A model generated the notes under the pieces. The model did not search any database. It saw only the letters and a program-made list of their open reading frames with translations, and was not told the DNA's origin. A stretch of DNA of 64,000 bases from LMUY01 sp965276785 (lineage in GTDB: Bacteria > Pseudomonadota > Alphaproteobacteria > Acetobacterales > Acetobacteraceae): the NCBI GenBank assembly GCA_965276785.1, contig OZ255629.1, positions 3,968,001 to 4,032,000 of the forward strand, written 5' to 3'. Below, piece by piece: positions 8,219 through 17,529 of the stretch. Position 1 is the first letter of the stretch. The number at the start of each line of letters is the position of its first letter. Position numbers and translations under genes: made by a program.

Positions 8219-8698
8219 ATGCACAGGAAAACACTGCCGGCCCTCGTCTTGTTGGCGATGTTGTCGGCCTGCTCTGGCCAGAGCACCACGGCCGCGTCCA
8301 CCGGCACTGGCAACGTCGCCAATGGCAGCGGCGGCCCGGCGCCTGGCAGCGAGGAGGACCTGGTGGCCAATGTCGGCGACCGCGTGTTCTTCCCGTTCAA
8401 CACCTCCAGCGTGACAGATGACGGCCGCGCCACGCTCGACAAGCAGGCGTCGTGGCTGGGCCGCTATCCGCAAGATGCGGTGCAGGTCGCTGGCAACTGT
8501 GACGAGCGCGGCACCGAGGAATTCAACATTGCTCTTGGCGAACGCCGGGCGAACGTCGCGCGGGATTACCTGGTCGCGCATGGCGTCGCCTCCTCGCGCA
8601 TCACCACCATCAGCTACGGCAAGGACCGGCCGACCGCGCTTGGCTCGGACGAACAGGCCTACGCGCAGAACCGCAACGCGATCACTTCCGTTCAGTAG
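8219..8698 (+). CDS. pal: Peptidoglycan-associated lipoprotein Pal
   Basis: Outer-membrane lipoprotein of 159 aa that anchors the envelope to peptidoglycan and is moved by Tol during division. A lipoprotein signal with lipobox LSAC ends near residue 18. A Ser/Gly/Thr linker follows, then an OmpA-like domain. The peptidoglycan-binding segment CDERGTEEFN...GERRANVARDYL and the closing AQNRNAITSVQ-type end are present. ATG 8219 is preceded by CCAGGAACG. It follows tolB after 125 bases holding a likely promoter and a leader hairpin. Confidence 0.96.
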   Translation: MHRKTLPALVLLAMLSACSGQSTTAASTGTGNVANGSGGPAPGSEEDLVANVGDRVFFPFNTSSVTDDGRATLDKQASWLGRYPQDAVQVAGNCDERGTEEFNIALGERRANVARDYLVAHGVASSRITTISYGKDRPTALGSDEQAYAQNRNAITSVQ

Positions 8699-8775
8699 GC
8701 CCGAGTCTGGGAGCCGTTCCGCGCCGCATAGAACCGCTCTAGAACCCGCTTGTGTTGGTGTCGGAGCAGGCGGGA

Positions 8776-9660
8776 ATGAGCGTGGCCAAAACAGGTCTGA
8801 TTGGCATGGCGATGGCTGGGCTGCTGGTTCTCGGCGCGCAGCCTGCAGTCGCGCAGTTCGACAGCCGCGAGGCCATCGCGCTGCAGAACGAGATTTTGGA
8901 GTTGCGGCATCAACTGCAGTCGCTGCAGCGTGGTGGGCCGGCTCCCACCTATTCTGACCGGTCCTCCGGCAGCCAGGGCGCGGACCCGGAGTTGCTGTCC
9001 CAGTTGCTGGACCGGGTTTCGACCTTGGAGGACCAGGTGCGGCAGTTGCGGGGCCGCGTCGATGAGCTTGCCAACCAACAGCAGCAGCAATCGGCCGATT
9101 TCACCAAGCAACTGGGTGACCTGCAGTTCTCGCTGCAAAATCCTGCGACGAACCAGTCGAACGCGTCCATCGGGCCGGGGCGGCCGAGTTACCTCAGCCC
9201 GCCGCCGTCCTCGCTGGGCGCCCCGGGTGCGCCCGCCTATGCGCCGCCGCAGTCGCTGAGCCCCGCGACACCACCGCCGCGTACGCCGGAAGTGGCGCTA
9301 CAAGACGCCAATGCCGCGCTCAGCCGCCGCGACTACGCCGCAGCCGTCGCGGATGCGCGGGAGGTGCTGGCCAAGCGCGGCCCCCGTGCTGCGGACGCGC
9401 AATACGTGTTGGCCGAAGCCGAGCAAGGCCAGCACAACTATCAGCAGGCCGCGCCGGACTTCTATGACGCCTACAATCGGGCCCGCACCGGCGCCCGCGC
9501 GCCGGACGCGCTGCTGGGCGTCGCCACCTCGCTGATCGCGCTGAACGACAAGCCGTCCGCTTGCGAGGCGCTGGCCAAGCTGCGCGCCGAGTTCCCCCAG
9601 CTGCGGCCTGACGTCCGTGACGCCGCCGCCGAAGCCCGGCGCCGGGCGGCCTGCCGCTGA
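8776..9660 (+). CDS. cpoB: Cell division coordinator CpoB (YbgF)
   Basis: Periplasmic protein linking Tol-Pal constriction to peptidoglycan synthesis. From ATG 8776 (GGAG and GGCGGG upstream) the 294-residue product has a Sec signal ending near AVA-QF, and a coiled-coil region (LQNEILELRHQLQSLQ; LLDRVSTLEDQVRQLRGRVDEL; QQQQQ) to about residue 115. A Pro/Ser linker and C-terminal TPR repeats follow, with the tol-pal YbgF pattern (ALSRRDYAAAVADAREVL; AQYVLAEAEQGQHNYQQAA). A GTG at 8752 would add eight residues ahead of the signal and is less likely. It is the last gene of the tol-pal operon, four bases before tilS. Confidence 0.93.
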   Translation: MSVAKTGLIGMAMAGLLVLGAQPAVAQFDSREAIALQNEILELRHQLQSLQRGGPAPTYSDRSSGSQGADPELLSQLLDRVSTLEDQVRQLRGRVDELANQQQQQSADFTKQLGDLQFSLQNPATNQSNASIGPGRPSYLSPPPSSLGAPGAPAYAPPQSLSPATPPPRTPEVALQDANAALSRRDYAAAVADAREVLAKRGPRAADAQYVLAEAEQGQHNYQQAAPDFYDAYNRARTGARAPDALLGVATSLIALNDKPSACEALAKLRAEFPQLRPDVRDAAAEARRRAACR

Positions 9661-9663
9661 GCG

Positions 9664-11076
9664 ATGGCTGTGCCGGTCTCGCCGGCGGAGTTCGCCGCCG
9701 CGATGGACCGTCTGGGCCCGTGGGACCCGGCGCGCCGGGTCGCGGTGGCGGTGTCGGGCGGACCGGACAGCCTGGCGCTGGCCCTGCTGGCCCGGCAATG
9801 GGGGGACGCGGTGGCATTCGTGGTCGACCACGGCCTGCGGGCCGAATCGGCCGCGGAGGCGACCGCTGCGCAGGCCATCCTTATGGCGCAGGGAATTGCT
9901 GCCAGCATCTTGCCGCTGCAGGGATTGCAGAGCGGCCCGAGCATCGCGGAGCGGGCGCGAGCAGCACGGTATGCCGCACTGTCCGCAGCTTGCCGCGCCG
10001 CCGGTTTGGTGGACCTGCTGCTCGGGCATCATGCGGGCGACCAGGCGGAGACCGTGCTGCTGCGCCGCCGGTCCGGCAGCGGGCCGGGGGGGCTGGCCGG
10101 CATGGCCGCGGTCACCGAACGCACTGATGTCCGGCTGCTGCGGCCGTTGCTGCGGTTTGCCCCCGGGCGGCTGGCTGCCGTGGTGGCTGCGGCGGGGCTG
10201 ACTGCCGCAACCGACCCGACAAATACTGATCTGCGCACCACCCGAGCTCGCTTGCGCCGCGAGATTGCCGACGACCGAGGGCCTCTGCTCGCGGAGGCGA
10301 GGGCGCGTGGCGCGGCGCGGGCGGAGCGTGATGCGGGTCTCGCCAGGGAGTTGGCCGAGCGGGTCCAGTTCTCTCCCGCCGGGTTCGCGTTGGTGTCGCC
10401 GGGGCCGATGGCTCCGGATGCCCTGGCGGCGGTGTTGCGCACCGTTTCAGGGCGGCACTACCCGGTGTCGGCCAAGAGCGTCGCCGCCCTCGTCATGCCC
10501 GGACTTGATCCGGGCATCCACGTGGTGCGGCTCATGACGTCGGACGCGCCTTCGCCTCATCCGGAATTTCACACCAAGAGCCGGTGGTGTCCGGACGCCG
10601 TGGATGGCCGGATCAAGCCCGGCCATGACGATGCAAATGGGCCAGCTTCGTCCGCAGGTGGGAGAGGGAGGTCGGCCGGCAGTGTCTTACTTCGCTCCGC
10701 CACCATCGCCGGCGTCCGCATCCTGCCGGCGGGCCGGCTCGGCGAGGGATGGCTGGTGGTGCGGGAGGAGGCGGCACTGGCGGATCCCGCGCCCGCCGTG
10801 CCCGGCCTGCTCTGGGATGGGCGCTTCCGCCTTGTTTGCGCTCCGCCCGAGACTACAATAGGCGCCCTGGGCAGCGACGCGGCGCGGTTGCGCCACCTGT
10901 CGCCGTGGCCGGCCGCGGTGCTGCGCGTGCTTCCGGCGCTCCGCCGTCACGGCGTGCTATCCGAAGTGCCTCACATAGTTTACACTTCCGTTTACGATGA
11001 AGGGTGTGCAAGCGGTTGCGCTGTCGTCCATAGTGCGGCAGCCCCGGCCGCGGCGGCAGCCTTTGTGGCTTGTTAA
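9664..11076 (+). CDS. tilS: tRNA(Ile)-lysidine synthase TilS, with in-frame repeat insertion
   Basis: TilS ligates lysine to C34 of tRNA-Ile(CAU), changing its codon reading from AUG to AUA; it is normally essential. The N-terminal PP-loop ATPase domain has SGGPDS at residues 31-36, and the family's LGHHAGDQAETVLLRR and RPLLR segments follow. Residues ~276-322 are the direct translation of palindromic repeat copy C (VMPGLDPGIH... to ...GRIKPGHDD). They are followed by a Gly/Ser-rich stretch before the C-terminal domain resumes at AGVRILPAGRLGEGWLVVRE. At 470 aa the protein is longer than expected by about this insert. The frame is intact, so the gene is probably functional. Confidence 0.9.
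   Translation: MAVPVSPAEFAAAMDRLGPWDPARRVAVAVSGGPDSLALALLARQWGDAVAFVVDHGLRAESAAEATAAQAILMAQGIAASILPLQGLQSGPSIAERARAARYAALSAACRAAGLVDLLLGHHAGDQAETVLLRRRSGSGPGGLAGMAAVTERTDVRLLRPLLRFAPGRLAAVVAAAGLTAATDPTNTDLRTTRARLRREIADDRGPLLAEARARGAARAERDAGLARELAERVQFSPAGFALVSPGPMAPDALAAVLRTVSGRHYPVSAKSVAALVMPGLDPGIHVVRLMTSDAPSPHPEFHTKSRWCPDAVDGRIKPGHDDANGPASSAGGRGRSAGSVLLRSATIAGVRILPAGRLGEGWLVVREEAALADPAPAVPGLLWDGRFRLVCAPPETTIGALGSDAARLRHLSPWPAAVLRVLPALRRHGVLSEVPHIVYTSVYDEGCASGCAVVHSAAAPAAAAAFVAC
10491..10630. repeat. Composite palindromic repeat, copy C, inside tilS
   Basis: Left arm CGTCATGCCCGGACTTGATC with its partner CGGGCATCCACG; right arm CCGTGGATGGCCGG...AAGCCCGGCCATGACG. The spacer matches copy B across most of its length (shared GGACGCG, GAGCCGG/GGGCCGG, GGACGCCGTGGAT). 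It reads as an open frame in the tilS reading frame with no stop codon, adding about 47 residues. Confidence 0.9.
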
Positions 11077-11217
11077 CCGGATTGGGGCTTTGCTGGAGCG
11101 GGACCAATCCCATGTTGATGGGACTGCACCGGTTGGGCCGGTGGGGTTGTCGGAACGGACGCGGTGGCCAGAAATCGGGCACCAATGTCGATACCATGGA
11201 TGTGCCAGGAACCATAG

Positions 11218-13137
11218 ATGAGCAATTTTGGCCGCAACCTCGCGCTTTGGGTAATTATAGCCCTGCTGCTGGTGGTGCTGTTCAATCTTTTCCAACCCGG
11301 CACGTCCCAGCGCGCGACGTCTCAGGTCGCCTACTCGGATTTTCTGAACGACATCTCGGCTGGCCGCGTTCATGACGTGACCATCCAGGGCCGGGTGATT
11401 ACCGGCCAGATGACCGACAACCGCACTTTTCAGACCTACACGCCGGACGATCCGTCTCTGGTGCAGCGGCTGACCGACAAGGGCGTGCGGGTGATCGCCA
11501 AGCCGGAGGATGAGGGCAGCAACAGCATCTTCCACTACCTGCTTAACTGGTTCCCGATGCTGCTGCTGATCGGCGTCTGGGTGTTCTTTATGCGCCAAAT
11601 GCAGTCTGGCGGCGGCCGAGCCATGGGCTTCGGCAAGTCCCGCGCCCGGATGCTGACCGAGAAGCAGGGCCGTGTGACGTTTGAGGACGTGGCCGGCATT
11701 GACGAGGCGAAGAGCGAGCTGCAGGAAATTGTCGAATTCTTGAAGGACCCGCAGAAGTTCCAGCGCCTTGGCGGCAAGATTCCCAAGGGCGTGCTGCTGG
11801 TCGGCCCCCCCGGCACCGGCAAGACCTTACTGGCGCGCGCCATCGCCGGCGAGGCCAACGTGCCGTTCTTTACCATCTCCGGCTCCGATTTCGTCGAGAT
11901 GTTCGTGGGCGTCGGCGCTAGCCGAGTGCGCGACATGTTCGAGCAGGGCAAGAAGAACGCGCCTTGTATCATCTTCATCGACGAGATTGACGCGGTGGGC
12001 CGCCATCGCGGCGCCGGCCTCGGCGGCGGCAATGACGAGCGCGAGCAGACGCTCAACCAGATGCTGGTCGAGATGGATGGGTTCGAGAGCAATGAGGGCG
12101 TGATCCTTATTGCCGCAACCAACCGTCCAGACGTGCTCGACCCGGCGCTGCTGCGTCCTGGCCGGTTCGACCGCCAGGTGGTGGTGCCGAACCCGGATGT
12201 GGGTGGCCGCGAGAAGATCCTGCGCGTGCATATGCGGAAGGTGCCGCTGGCCAACGACGTGGACCCGAAGACCATCGCGCGCGGCACGCCGGGCTTCTCC
12301 GGCGCCGATCTGGCGAACTTGGTGAATGAGGCCGCGTTGCTGGCGGCGCGTATGGGCAAGCGCACCGTGGCGATGTTCGAGTTCGAGCACGCCAAGGACA
12401 AGGTGATGATGGGCAGCGAGCGGCGCTCCTTGGTGATGAGCGACGCCGAGAAGCGCATGACCGCCTACCATGAGGCCGGCCACGCACTCTGCGCCATCAA
12501 CGAGCCGGATTGCGACCCGGTGCACAAGGCAACCATCATCCCTCGCGGCCGCGCGCTCGGGCTGGTCATGAGCTTGCCGGAAGGCGATCGTCTGTCTGAA
12601 AACAAGGCCCGCTTGGTGGCGCGCCTAGTGATGGCGATGGGCGGCCGGGTCGCCGAGGAGATCATCTTCGGCCCGGACCGGGTTTCGACCGGCGCCGGCG
12701 GCGACATCAAGCAGGCGACCAACATCGCCCGCAACATGGTGACCGAATGGGGCATGAGCGAAAGCCTCGGTATGATCGCTTACGGCGACAACAGCCAAGA
12801 GGTGTTCCTCGGCCATAGCGTGACGCAGAATAAGAACGTCTCCGAGGTGACCGCCCGCGAGATCGACGCCGAGATCAAGGGCATCATCGACCGCGCCTAC
12901 ACCCGGTCCAAGATGATCTTAACTGAAAACATCGAGCAACTGCATCGCCTTGCCCGCGGCTTGCTGGAGCACGAGACGTTGTCCGGCGACGAAATCCGCA
13001 CCGTGCTGCGTGGCGACCCGGTGATTAAGAAGGTGGTAGACGACCCCGCCCCCGAAACCCGTCGGGCCTCGGTTCCCACCACCCGGCCGATCTCTCCGCC
13101 CTCGCCGGGGCTGGGCGCGGCGCCGCAGCCGGGTTAG
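11218..13137 (+). CDS. ftsH: ATP-dependent zinc metalloprotease FtsH
   Basis: Membrane-anchored AAA+ protease (639 aa) for membrane-protein quality control and turnover of regulators. It has two N-terminal membrane helices (about 7-27 and 102-122) around a periplasmic domain. The AAA module has Walker A GPPGTGKT (196-203), Walker B FIDEID and the SRH NRPDVLDPALLRPGRFDR. The zinc site is HEAGH (418-422). The C-terminal ~35 residues are a Pro-rich tail. ATG 11218 follows CCAGGAACC. The 141-base leader after tilS contains GGATTGG/CCAATCC and TCCCA/TGGGA dyads but no clear promoter; ftsH after tilS is conserved synteny. Confidence 0.98.
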   Translation: MSNFGRNLALWVIIALLLVVLFNLFQPGTSQRATSQVAYSDFLNDISAGRVHDVTIQGRVITGQMTDNRTFQTYTPDDPSLVQRLTDKGVRVIAKPEDEGSNSIFHYLLNWFPMLLLIGVWVFFMRQMQSGGGRAMGFGKSRARMLTEKQGRVTFEDVAGIDEAKSELQEIVEFLKDPQKFQRLGGKIPKGVLLVGPPGTGKTLLARAIAGEANVPFFTISGSDFVEMFVGVGASRVRDMFEQGKKNAPCIIFIDEIDAVGRHRGAGLGGGNDEREQTLNQMLVEMDGFESNEGVILIAATNRPDVLDPALLRPGRFDRQVVVPNPDVGGREKILRVHMRKVPLANDVDPKTIARGTPGFSGADLANLVNEAALLAARMGKRTVAMFEFEHAKDKVMMGSERRSLVMSDAEKRMTAYHEAGHALCAINEPDCDPVHKATIIPRGRALGLVMSLPEGDRLSENKARLVARLVMAMGGRVAEEIIFGPDRVSTGAGGDIKQATNIARNMVTEWGMSESLGMIAYGDNSQEVFLGHSVTQNKNVSEVTAREIDAEIKGIIDRAYTRSKMILTENIEQLHRLARGLLEHETLSGDEIRTVLRGDPVIKKVVDDPAPETRRASVPTTRPISPPSPGLGAAPQPG

Positions 13138-13169
13138 TTTTTACGTGCCTGAACTCCGCAACCGCCTTG

Positions 13170-13192
13170 TTGCCCGGGCTATGTCCGGGCAA
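13170..13192. repeat. Short GCCCGG palindrome (ftsH-folP)
   Basis: TTGCCCGG (13170-13177) and CCGGGCAA (13185-13192) form an 8-bp hairpin with a 7-base loop, in a CTTG...CAAGACGG context resembling half of the palindromic repeats seen elsewhere. No T-run follows, so terminator function is uncertain. Confidence 0.55.
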
Positions 13193-13227
13193 GACGGGGA
13201 GTAGGGAGCTTTCAGGGCTGGCCGGGC

Positions 13228-14025
13228 TTGCAGCGACAGCCGCTGATCATGGCGGTCCTGAATGTCACCCCCGACAGTTTTAGTGATGGCGGTGACTATC
13301 TCGACCCTGCGGCCGCCATCGAAGCTGGCCGCCAGATGGCTGCAGACGGTGCCGATATCATTGACGTGGGCGGCGAAACCACCCGGCCGGGCAGCAGTGC
13401 TACCCGCCCAGACGAGGAACAAACCCGCATTCTCCCCGTGATCGCGGGGCTTCGAGATTGCGGCATCCCGCTCTGTGTCGATACCCGCAATGCTGCGACC
13501 ATGCAGGCCGCACTTGAGGCTGGCGCCGCCATCATCAACGATGTGTCCGCCCTCACGCACGATCCGGCATCGCTCAGCTTGGTCGCGACGTGGGGCTGCC
13601 CGGTCATCCTGATGCACATGCGTGGTATGCCAGATACCATGCATCGGCATGCCCAGTACCAGCATGTGAGCGCCGACGTCGCGGAGGAACTCTCCCGGCA
13701 ACTCGCCCGTACGGTCGCTGCTGGGGTCCGCTCGGAGCAGGTCGCGCTCGACCCTGGGATCGGCTTCGCCAAGACCGCTGAGCAGAACATTACTCTCCTG
13801 CGCGACCTGGCCCCGCTGCACCAACTCGGCCGGCCCTTGGTGGTGGGCGTGTCGCGCAAGCGCTTCATTGGCGTGCTGAGTGGCCAGCCAAGCCCCAAAC
13901 AACGCGTCGGCGGCTCGGTAGCGGCTGCTTTGTTCGCATTGCAGGGCGGCGCCTCCGTGCTGCGCGTGCATGACGTGGCAGCCACTGTGGAAGCCGTCCG
14001 GGTCTGGCAAGCGCTGAACGGCTAA
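13228..14025 (+). CDS. folP: Dihydropteroate synthase
   Basis: Condenses p-aminobenzoate with the pterin pyrophosphate in folate synthesis; the target of sulfonamides. TIM-barrel family motifs are in order: VLNVTPDSFSDGG, VGGETTRPGS, INDVSAL, MHMRGMPDTMH, LDPGIGFAKT, VGVSRKRFIG. The start is uncertain. TTG 13228 keeps the PLIM segment usually found before VLNVTPDSF, ATG 13249 is the only ATG, and no in-frame ATG or GTG lies between the upstream stop (13150) and 13228. No clear ribosome site is seen for either, perhaps because the palindromic repeat altered the leader. With TTG the product is 265 aa, a normal length. Confidence 0.93.
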   Translation: MQRQPLIMAVLNVTPDSFSDGGDYLDPAAAIEAGRQMAADGADIIDVGGETTRPGSSATRPDEEQTRILPVIAGLRDCGIPLCVDTRNAATMQAALEAGAAIINDVSALTHDPASLSLVATWGCPVILMHMRGMPDTMHRHAQYQHVSADVAEELSRQLARTVAAGVRSEQVALDPGIGFAKTAEQNITLLRDLAPLHQLGRPLVVGVSRKRFIGVLSGQPSPKQRVGGSVAAALFALQGGASVLRVHDVAATVEAVRVWQALNG

Positions 14026-14061
14026 GCTACCAGGGCAGCCCAACTTCAGGATTCAGCCGCG

Positions 14062-15426
14062 ATGGCAAATGGCAGGCATCTGTTCGGCACTGACGGCATC
14101 CGTGGCAGGGCCAACATCGAGCCGATGACCGCCGACACCGCGCTGCGCCTCGGCCAGGCTACCGGCATCATGTTCGTGCGCGGCAGCCATCGCCACCGAG
14201 TGGTGGTCGGCAAAGACACGCGGCTTTCCGGCTACATGATCGAGCCCGCGCTGGTGGCCGGCTTCATCGCTGCGGGCATGGACGTGACCCTGGTTGGGCC
14301 GCTGCCCACGCCGGCGATCGCCATGCTCACCCGCTCGTTGCGGGCGGATCTCGGCGTGATGATCTCCGCCAGCCACAACCCGTTCGAGGACAACGGCATC
14401 AAGCTGTTCGGCCCGGATGGCTACAAGCTGTCCGACGCGACGGAGGCCGAGATCGAGGCGCTGATGGCGTCGGACCTGTCCGCCCGGCTCGCCAGGCCCG
14501 CCGCCCTGGGCCGCGCCGCCCGGCTCACCGATGCCGCCGGCCGCTACATCGAGAGCGCCAAATCCACCTTTCCGCGCGGCCAGACGCTGGAAGGCCGGAA
14601 GATCGTGGTGGATTGCGCTCACGGCGCCGCCTACCGAGTGGCGCCGACAGTGCTGTTTGAGCTGGGCGCAACGGTGATCGAACTCGGCGTGAAGCCGGAC
14701 GGGTTCAACATCAATCGGGATTGCGGCTCCACGACGCCGGAGCACCTGTGCCGCGCGGTGGTGGAGCATGGGGCGGCGCTGGGTGTGGCGCTGGATGGCG
14801 ATGCCGACCGCCTGCTGCTGTCCGACGAGACCGGCCGCCTGATCGACGGCGACCAAATCCTGGCCCTGATCGCGCAGAGCTGGCGGCGCGCCGGGCGGCT
14901 GCGCGGCGGGGCGGTCGCCGCCACCGTGATGTCCAATCTGGGTCTGGAGCGCTTTCTCGCCGGCAAGGACTTGGAGCTGCGCCGCACTGCGGTCGGCGAC
15001 CGCTACGTGATGGAGCGCATGCGGGCGGACGGATTGAACCTAGGTGGCGAGCAGTCCGGCCACCTCATCCTGGCGGACTACTCCACCACGGGGGACGGTC
15101 TGATCGCGGCACTGCAAGTGCTGGCCGCGCTGGTGGAGCAGGGGCGGCCGGCGAGCGAAGTGTGCCGCCCGTTCCAGCCTTTGCCGCAACGGCTGCGCAG
15201 TGTCCGCTTCATCGGCGCCTCGCCGCTCGCCGACCTGCGCGTGAAGGCGGCCATTGCCGAGGCTGAGGCCATGCTGGGCAGCACCGGCCGGCTGCTGTTG
15301 CGGGAGAGCGGCACCGAGCCGGTGGTGCGGGTGATGGCGGAGGCAGAGGACGAGGCGCTGGTCGGCCGCGTGGTGGACTCGCTGTGCATCGCTGTTACAG
15401 ACGCCACTCGCGCCGAGGCGGCTTAG
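14062..15426 (+). CDS. glmM: Phosphoglucosamine mutase
   Basis: Converts glucosamine-6-phosphate to glucosamine-1-phosphate, supplying UDP-GlcNAc for peptidoglycan and lipid A. The 454-residue phosphohexomutase has the start FGTDGIRGRAN, the catalytic serine loop SASHNPFEDNGIKLF, the Mg site DGDADR, the sugar-binding GGEQSGH and the phosphate-binding RESGTEPVVRVM. It follows folP by 36 bases; ftsH-folP-glmM is conserved in proteobacteria. Confidence 0.97.
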   Translation: MANGRHLFGTDGIRGRANIEPMTADTALRLGQATGIMFVRGSHRHRVVVGKDTRLSGYMIEPALVAGFIAAGMDVTLVGPLPTPAIAMLTRSLRADLGVMISASHNPFEDNGIKLFGPDGYKLSDATEAEIEALMASDLSARLARPAALGRAARLTDAAGRYIESAKSTFPRGQTLEGRKIVVDCAHGAAYRVAPTVLFELGATVIELGVKPDGFNINRDCGSTTPEHLCRAVVEHGAALGVALDGDADRLLLSDETGRLIDGDQILALIAQSWRRAGRLRGGAVAATVMSNLGLERFLAGKDLELRRTAVGDRYVMERMRADGLNLGGEQSGHLILADYSTTGDGLIAALQVLAALVEQGRPASEVCRPFQPLPQRLRSVRFIGASPLADLRVKAAIAEAEAMLGSTGRLLLRESGTEPVVRVMAEAEDEALVGRVVDSLCIAVTDATRAEAA

Positions 15427-15430
15427 CCTC

Positions 15431-16219
15431 GTGATCCCCCGCGTTTTGGTCGTCGCCGGGTCGGATTCGGGGGGCGGCGCGGGCATCCAGGCCGATCTCA
15501 AGACGGCGATGGGGCTGGGTGCCTATGCCAGCACCGCAATCACCGCGCTCACGGCGCAGGACACGACGGGGGTGCACGGCGTGTATCTCATCCCGCCCGG
15601 CTTTATCCGGCAGCAGATCGCGGTGGCGCTGGCCGATCCCGGCGCCGATGCCGTCAAGACGGGGATGCTCGGCGACGCGGCGGTAATTGAGGCGGTGGCG
15701 GGGGCTCTGGGCGGGTGCGGGCTGCCGCTAGTGGTCGACCCGGTAATGGTGGCCAAGGGCGGCGCACGTTTGCTGGCGCAGGAGGCGGTCTCCGCCCTCA
15801 AGGCGATGTTGCTGCCGATGGCGGCACTGATGACGCCAAACCTGCCCGAGGCGGAGGTGCTGACCGGCATGACGATCCCCGACGAGGACGCCATGCGCCG
15901 GGCCGCACCGATGCTGCTGACGCTCGGCGCCGAAGCGGTGCTGCTGAAGGGCGGCCATGGCGAGGGCGACATCGTGCTCGACCTGCTCGCCACCGGGTCG
16001 GGCCTGGTGGAGTTCCGCCGGCCGCGGCAGCACACTCGCCATACTCACGGCACCGGCTGCACCCTCGCCAGCGCGGTGGCCTGCGGACTGGCGGCGGGGC
16101 TTGCGCTGCCGGCGGCGGTGGAGCGGGCGATTGGCTACGTGCAGGCGGCGATTGCGGTCGCGCCCGGCATTGGCAAAGGCCACGGCCCGCTCGGCCACCC
16201 TATGTTGCAGGGCGGATGA
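15431..16219 (+). CDS. thiD: Hydroxymethylpyrimidine/phosphomethylpyrimidine kinase
   Basis: Phosphorylates HMP and HMP-phosphate for thiamine biosynthesis or salvage. It belongs to the ribokinase-like family (262 aa). Motifs are SGGGAGIQADLKT near the N-terminus, VVDPVMVAKGG, TPNLPEAEVLTG and the anion-hole/catalytic HGTGCTLASAVACGLA. GTG 15431 lies four bases after the glmM stop, so it is likely co-translated with glmM. No TPP-riboswitch-like leader is present at this position and no other thiamine gene is nearby. Confidence 0.93.
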   Translation: MIPRVLVVAGSDSGGGAGIQADLKTAMGLGAYASTAITALTAQDTTGVHGVYLIPPGFIRQQIAVALADPGADAVKTGMLGDAAVIEAVAGALGGCGLPLVVDPVMVAKGGARLLAQEAVSALKAMLLPMAALMTPNLPEAEVLTGMTIPDEDAMRRAAPMLLTLGAEAVLLKGGHGEGDIVLDLLATGSGLVEFRRPRQHTRHTHGTGCTLASAVACGLAAGLALPAAVERAIGYVQAAIAVAPGIGKGHGPLGHPMLQGG

Positions 16220-16221
16220 CG

Positions 16222-17526
16222 CTACGAGGCGGGGCGGGAAGTTCGTTTCCCTGTTAAGTCGGCCCGCTCACTTGGGCGGCGCCAGCGCCGGTGCAGCACC
16301 GGAGCCGCGGCGGCCAACAGGTTCAAGGCGGCGGTGAGCAGCAAGATTGCGGGCGCTCGCCAGCCCGCGGCGGCCAGCGCTGCGATCGCCAAGGCGCCAA
16401 ATACGATTGCCAAGGCATTGACGACGTTGTTGGCGGCCACCATCCGCGCCCGCTGCGAGGGCACCGATCGTTCCTGTAAGATAGCATAGAGTGGCACCGA
16501 GAACAGGCCGCCCGAGGCCGCGAGCAACACCAGATCTGCCAGCAGCCGCCAGCCGGTGGCACTCCCCAGCACGGCGCTTACTGTCGCCAGCGTGCCCGAC
16601 CCGGCGGCGGCGCGGGCGAAATCCGCCATGAACAGCGACAGGCCGAGGGCGGCAAACGGCACCAGCCGCGCCGTGATCTTGCCCCGGAGCAGCCGTGAAC
16701 AGCCGATCGAACCAGCCGCGACCCCGACCGAGAAGAACACCAGCAGCAGAGTGAACACTGGCGGCCCGGCCCCCAGTTGGTCGCGCACCACCGAGGGCAG
16801 CTCCGCCACCATCGTGGCCCCGAGCAACCAGAACCAGGACAGGCCGAGCAGGCTGAGCCAAACCGGGCGATTGGCTTTGGCCAGACGCAGCAAGGCGTCG
16901 GTTTCACGCAGTGGGTTCCAGCCGACACGCAAGTCCCGCGCCGCGGCGGGCGCGCGGGGCACGGCGGCAGCGCTGGCCAGCCCCGCGACCGCGATGGCCA
17001 GGCCCAGCGCTGACACAATGAGAGCGCCGCGTTCGAGCCCGACGAGCGCGCTGCCGGCGATGGTGCCCAGGAGGATGCCGAGGAAGGTGCCCGCCTCGAC
17101 CAGGCCATTGCCGGCGACCAGTTCGGTTGGGCGTAGGTGACTGGGGAGAATGGCGTATTTCAGCGGCCCGAAGAATGTCGCCTGCACCCCCAAGCCGAAC
17201 AGCACGGCGAACAGCACTGGCGTGCTGCCCAGCAGCAAGCCCAGCGCAGCCAGCCCCATCAGCCCGGCTTCGAACAGCTTGACCGCCATGATGGCGCGGG
17301 ATTTTTCATAACGATCGGCGAGCTGGCCTGCGGTGGCGGAGAACAGCAGGTAGGGCAGGATGAACACGCCGTTGGCCAACGCAACCAGTTCCGCGCCGCC
17401 GGACCCTCCGGCCTTGAACAGCACCAGCACTGACAGCGCCGTCTTGACCATGTTGTCGTTGACGGCGCCAAGCGCCTGCGTGGCGAGCAACGGCAACAGG
17501 CGGCGGGAGTGCAGCAGCCTCAGCAC
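16222..17526 (-). CDS. LplT-like lysophospholipid transporter (MFS)
   Basis: Twelve-helix MFS protein of 434 aa. The opening ALGAVNDNMVKTALSVLVLF and the loop FFGPLKYAILPSHLRPTELVAGNG are typical of LplT. LplT flips lysophospholipids inward for re-acylation and is often linked or fused to the acyltransferase/acyl-ACP synthetase Aas; no such partner lies here. It converges on thiD with a two-base gap between the stops and lies three bases downstream of the small membrane gene on the same strand. General MFS function is certain; the substrate is inferred from the two motifs. Confidence 0.8.
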   Translation of the reverse strand: MLRLLHSRRLLPLLATQALGAVNDNMVKTALSVLVLFKAGGSGGAELVALANGVFILPYLLFSATAGQLADRYEKSRAIMAVKLFEAGLMGLAALGLLLGSTPVLFAVLFGLGVQATFFGPLKYAILPSHLRPTELVAGNGLVEAGTFLGILLGTIAGSALVGLERGALIVSALGLAIAVAGLASAAAVPRAPAAARDLRVGWNPLRETDALLRLAKANRPVWLSLLGLSWFWLLGATMVAELPSVVRDQLGAGPPVFTLLLVFFSVGVAAGSIGCSRLLRGKITARLVPFAALGLSLFMADFARAAAGSGTLATVSAVLGSATGWRLLADLVLLAASGGLFSVPLYAILQERSVPSQRARMVAANNVVNALAIVFGALAIAALAAAGWRAPAILLLTAALNLLAAAAPVLHRRWRRPSERADLTGKRTSRPAS

Positions 17527-17529
17527 CGC

